A stretch of DNA of 64,000 bases from Tissierellales bacterium (lineage in GTDB: Bacteria; Bacillota; Clostridia; Tissierellales; Sedimentibacteraceae): positions 203,049-267,048 of the forward strand of contig JAHDQO010000021.1 in NCBI GenBank assembly GCA_018433765.1. Reading direction: 5' to 3'. Under the pieces are notes generated by a model. It made no database searches and was not told where the DNA came from. It saw nothing but the letters and a program-made list of their open reading frames with translations. Position 1 is the first letter of the stretch. Each line of letters starts with the position of its first letter. Both the position numbers and the translations under genes were made by a program. Shown here in pieces: positions 63,851 through 64,000 of this stretch.

Positions 63851-63870
63851 TAAAATAACTTAGGCTATTG
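63851..63870. other. small stem-loop upstream of the sigma-54 activator gene
   Basis: AGTTATT and AATAACT lie around a 4-base AT loop. There is no T run typical of a terminator, so it could be an operator or chance in AT-rich DNA. Confidence 0.3.
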
Positions 63871-64000
63871 ACAAACCCGAATTTCATCGTTGTTGCCTCA
63901 ATCGAGAATGCTCACGTATTTCTATATACGCTCCGCTTACTCGCTTTCGGCACGCCTCGAACTTCGAGTTTCTCAAAAGCCTATCATCTTGTTGACTTTG
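63861..64000. repeat. GC-rich palindromic repeat element, cut by the window end
   Basis: It begins GGCTATTGACAAAC and at the window edge reads GTTGACTTTG, the same end sequences as the element at 27237-27314. The interior is far richer in GC than its surroundings and has small palindromes (CTCGAACTTCGAG near 63956, ACGTAT/ATACG near 63916) and TAGGCT/AGCCTA at 63861 and 63978. There is no coding potential. It looks like a dispersed intergenic repeat family with inverted ends. Confidence 0.6.

Overview
The window is strongly AT-rich DNA from a spore-forming anaerobic Firmicute of the Clostridia/Tissierellia type. Two alpha/beta-type small acid-soluble spore proteins, a tungsten-type aldehyde:ferredoxin oxidoreductase, TTG starts behind GAGG-type ribosome binding sites and many short stem-loop terminators support this. 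I cannot name the species. I see no tRNA, rRNA, CRISPR array, transposase or phage genes. Almost everything is peptide, amino-acid and sugar-acid catabolism with its own regulators.

Layout. (1) 1-3.4 kb: a cobalamin riboswitch and terminator in front of a methyltransferase, a BtuF-like lipoprotein and a BtuC-like permease. (2) 3.4-6.4 kb: an XRE regulator overlapping a degenerate ImmA-like gene, both apparently starting at ATT, then two spore protein genes flanking a DUF2087-type regulator. (3) 6.4-9.6 kb: an XRE-cupin regulator, a class III aminotransferase and a DMT exporter. (4) 9.7-20.1 kb: an amino-acid catabolic block with a LarA-type racemase, a creatinase-like M24 protein, AOR, a DUF6282 hydrolase, RidA, a PreA-like flavoprotein, a maleate isomerase/Asp-Glu racemase-family enzyme, diaminopropionate ammonia-lyase and D-aminoacylase. 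(5) 20.7-28.9 kb: a second XRE-cupin regulator and a peptide ABC transporter operon that ends in a carbon-nitrogen hydrolase and a D-serine dehydratase-like enzyme. (6) 29-39.1 kb: an MFS carrier, an M19 dipeptidase and a duplicated module of beta-lactamase-like hydrolase plus GH39 glycosidase, with a Nif3-like gene. (7) 39.4-47.1 kb: a cysteine synthase-like gene, a ROK regulator and a divergent complete glucuronate operon. (8) 47.2-51.6 kb: an enolase-superfamily enzyme, a broken FAD-oxidoreductase remnant, a GntR regulator, an M20 hydrolase and a TSUP permease. (9) 51.7-63.7 kb: a second peptide ABC operon with a DUF3604 protein and an S9 peptidase, preceded by a good sigma-54 promoter and a PrpR-like sigma-54 activator gene. 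The window ends inside a palindromic repeat element.

How it fits together. Two dipeptide/oligopeptide importers feed cytoplasmic hydrolases with a bias to D-, beta- or modified residues (D-aminoacylase, beta-lactamase-fold hydrolases, M19 dipeptidase, D-serine dehydratase-like, LarA-like). Diaminopropionate ammonia-lyase and the D-serine dehydratase-like enzyme both belong to families that generate 2-aminoacrylate, and RidA is encoded alongside. A TTGTTAAGTA motif next to the promoters of the glucuronate operon, the cysteine synthase-like gene and the MFS/dipeptidase/GH39 operon suggests that the ROK protein co-regulates them. That would tie the GH39 enzymes to a glucuronate-yielding substrate. 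These links are inferred from sequence and gene order only.
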